Source: Desulfobacteraceae bacterium | GTDB taxonomy: Bacteria > Desulfobacterota > Desulfobacteria > Desulfobacterales > UBA11574 | Direction: 5' to 3' | Assembly (NCBI GenBank): GCA_002868985.1 | Contig: PKTV01000410.1 | Coordinates: forward strand, 1-6,780 | DNA length: 6,780 nt | In this document: positions 6,564-6,780 of the stretch, piece after piece | Position numbering within the stretch: the stretch's first letter is position 1 | How the letters are laid out: each line of letters opens with the position of its first letter | Translations under genes and position numbers: made by a program | Notes under the pieces: model-generated | What the model saw: only the letters and a program-made list of their open reading frames with translations | Told to the model about the DNA's origin: nothing | Database searches by the model: none

Positions 6564-6578
6564 TATTCTCGTTTCTCT

Positions 6579-6780
6579 TTACTCGATAATCTCACTGACC
6601 ACACCGGCACCAACCGTCCGACCGCCTTCCCTGAAGGCAAACCTTAACTCTTTTTCCATCGCGATAGGCGTTATCAGCTCTGCTGCGATCGTCACATTGT
6701 CCCCCGGCATCACCATCTCTACACCTTCCGGTAATGTCAAATTCCCCGTAACATCCGTCGTACGAAAATAAAACTGAGGC
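6579..6780 (-). CDS. tuf: Elongation factor Tu, C-terminal 67 residues (5' part outside window)
   Basis: EF-Tu is the GTPase that brings aminoacyl-tRNA to the ribosomal A site. Only the end of domain III is present. The minus strand reads [20 protein letters not shown], then [20 protein letters not shown], and finally [20 protein letters not shown] before TAA at 6579-6581. These are diagnostic EF-Tu domain III motifs: [13 protein letters not shown] and [12 protein letters not shown]. The gene continues beyond position 6780; fusA, rpsG and rpsL would be expected upstream if the str cluster is standard, but they are not visible. Its stop is 15 nt from the rpsJ start, with no terminator between them, which joins str and S10 transcription. 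Confidence 0.98.
   Translation of the reverse strand, partial: PQFYFRTTDVTGNLTLPEGVEMVMPGDNVTIAAELITPIAMEKELRFAFREGGRTVGAGVVSEIIE

Noticed and set aside
1..6780. CRISPR arrays, tRNA or rRNA genes, toxin-antitoxin or phage-like genes
   Set aside because: No regularly spaced repeats, no tRNA-like cloverleaf, and no unassigned coding space large enough for such genes were seen.

Overview
This window is a ribosomal-protein superoperon, read entirely from the minus strand. In transcription order (high to low coordinate) it holds the 3' end of tuf (EF-Tu), the complete S10 cluster (rpsJ, rplC, rplD, rplW, rplB, rpsS, rplV, rpsC, rplP, rpmC, rpsQ), and the start of the spc cluster (rplN, rplX and the first 107 codons of rplE). 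Gene content and order are canonical for bacteria and no expected gene is missing. I see no convincing gene on the plus strand.

The organism looks like an AT-leaning member of the Desulfobacterota (former Deltaproteobacteria, possibly Desulfobacterales). The hints are an L24 with a C-terminal four-cysteine zinc ribbon, an EF-Tu ending in SEIIE, an L2 with HPM in place of the E. coli HPH, an L3 lacking the E. coli Gln150 methylation site, and the direct tuf-rpsJ junction. This placement is inference from protein style, not from a search.

Layout: tuf and rpsJ are 15 nt apart, so there is no room for an E. coli-type L4-controlled S10 leader. Most junctions are tight: rplD/rplW overlap by 4 nt (ATGA), rplP/rpmC share one base (TAATG), and most others are 11 to 51 nt apart. 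Three gaps stand out. The first is 131 nt between rplC and rplD, with two mutually exclusive small hairpins. The second is 242 nt between rpsC and rplP, which contains a 169-bp element with 19-bp terminal inverted repeats ending in TA, resembling a MITE. The third is 152 nt between rpsQ and rplN, exactly the S10/spc boundary of E. coli, with a perfect 13-bp inverted repeat.

Together the genes supply 30S proteins (S10, S19, S3, S17) and 50S proteins (L3, L4, L23, L2, L22, L16, L29, L14, L24, L5), plus the elongation factor that delivers aminoacyl-tRNA. I found no new biological system. The best leads are the inserted inverted-repeat element inside a highly conserved operon, the structured S10/spc junction, the rpsC TTG start, and the frequent use of TAG stops in highly expressed genes.
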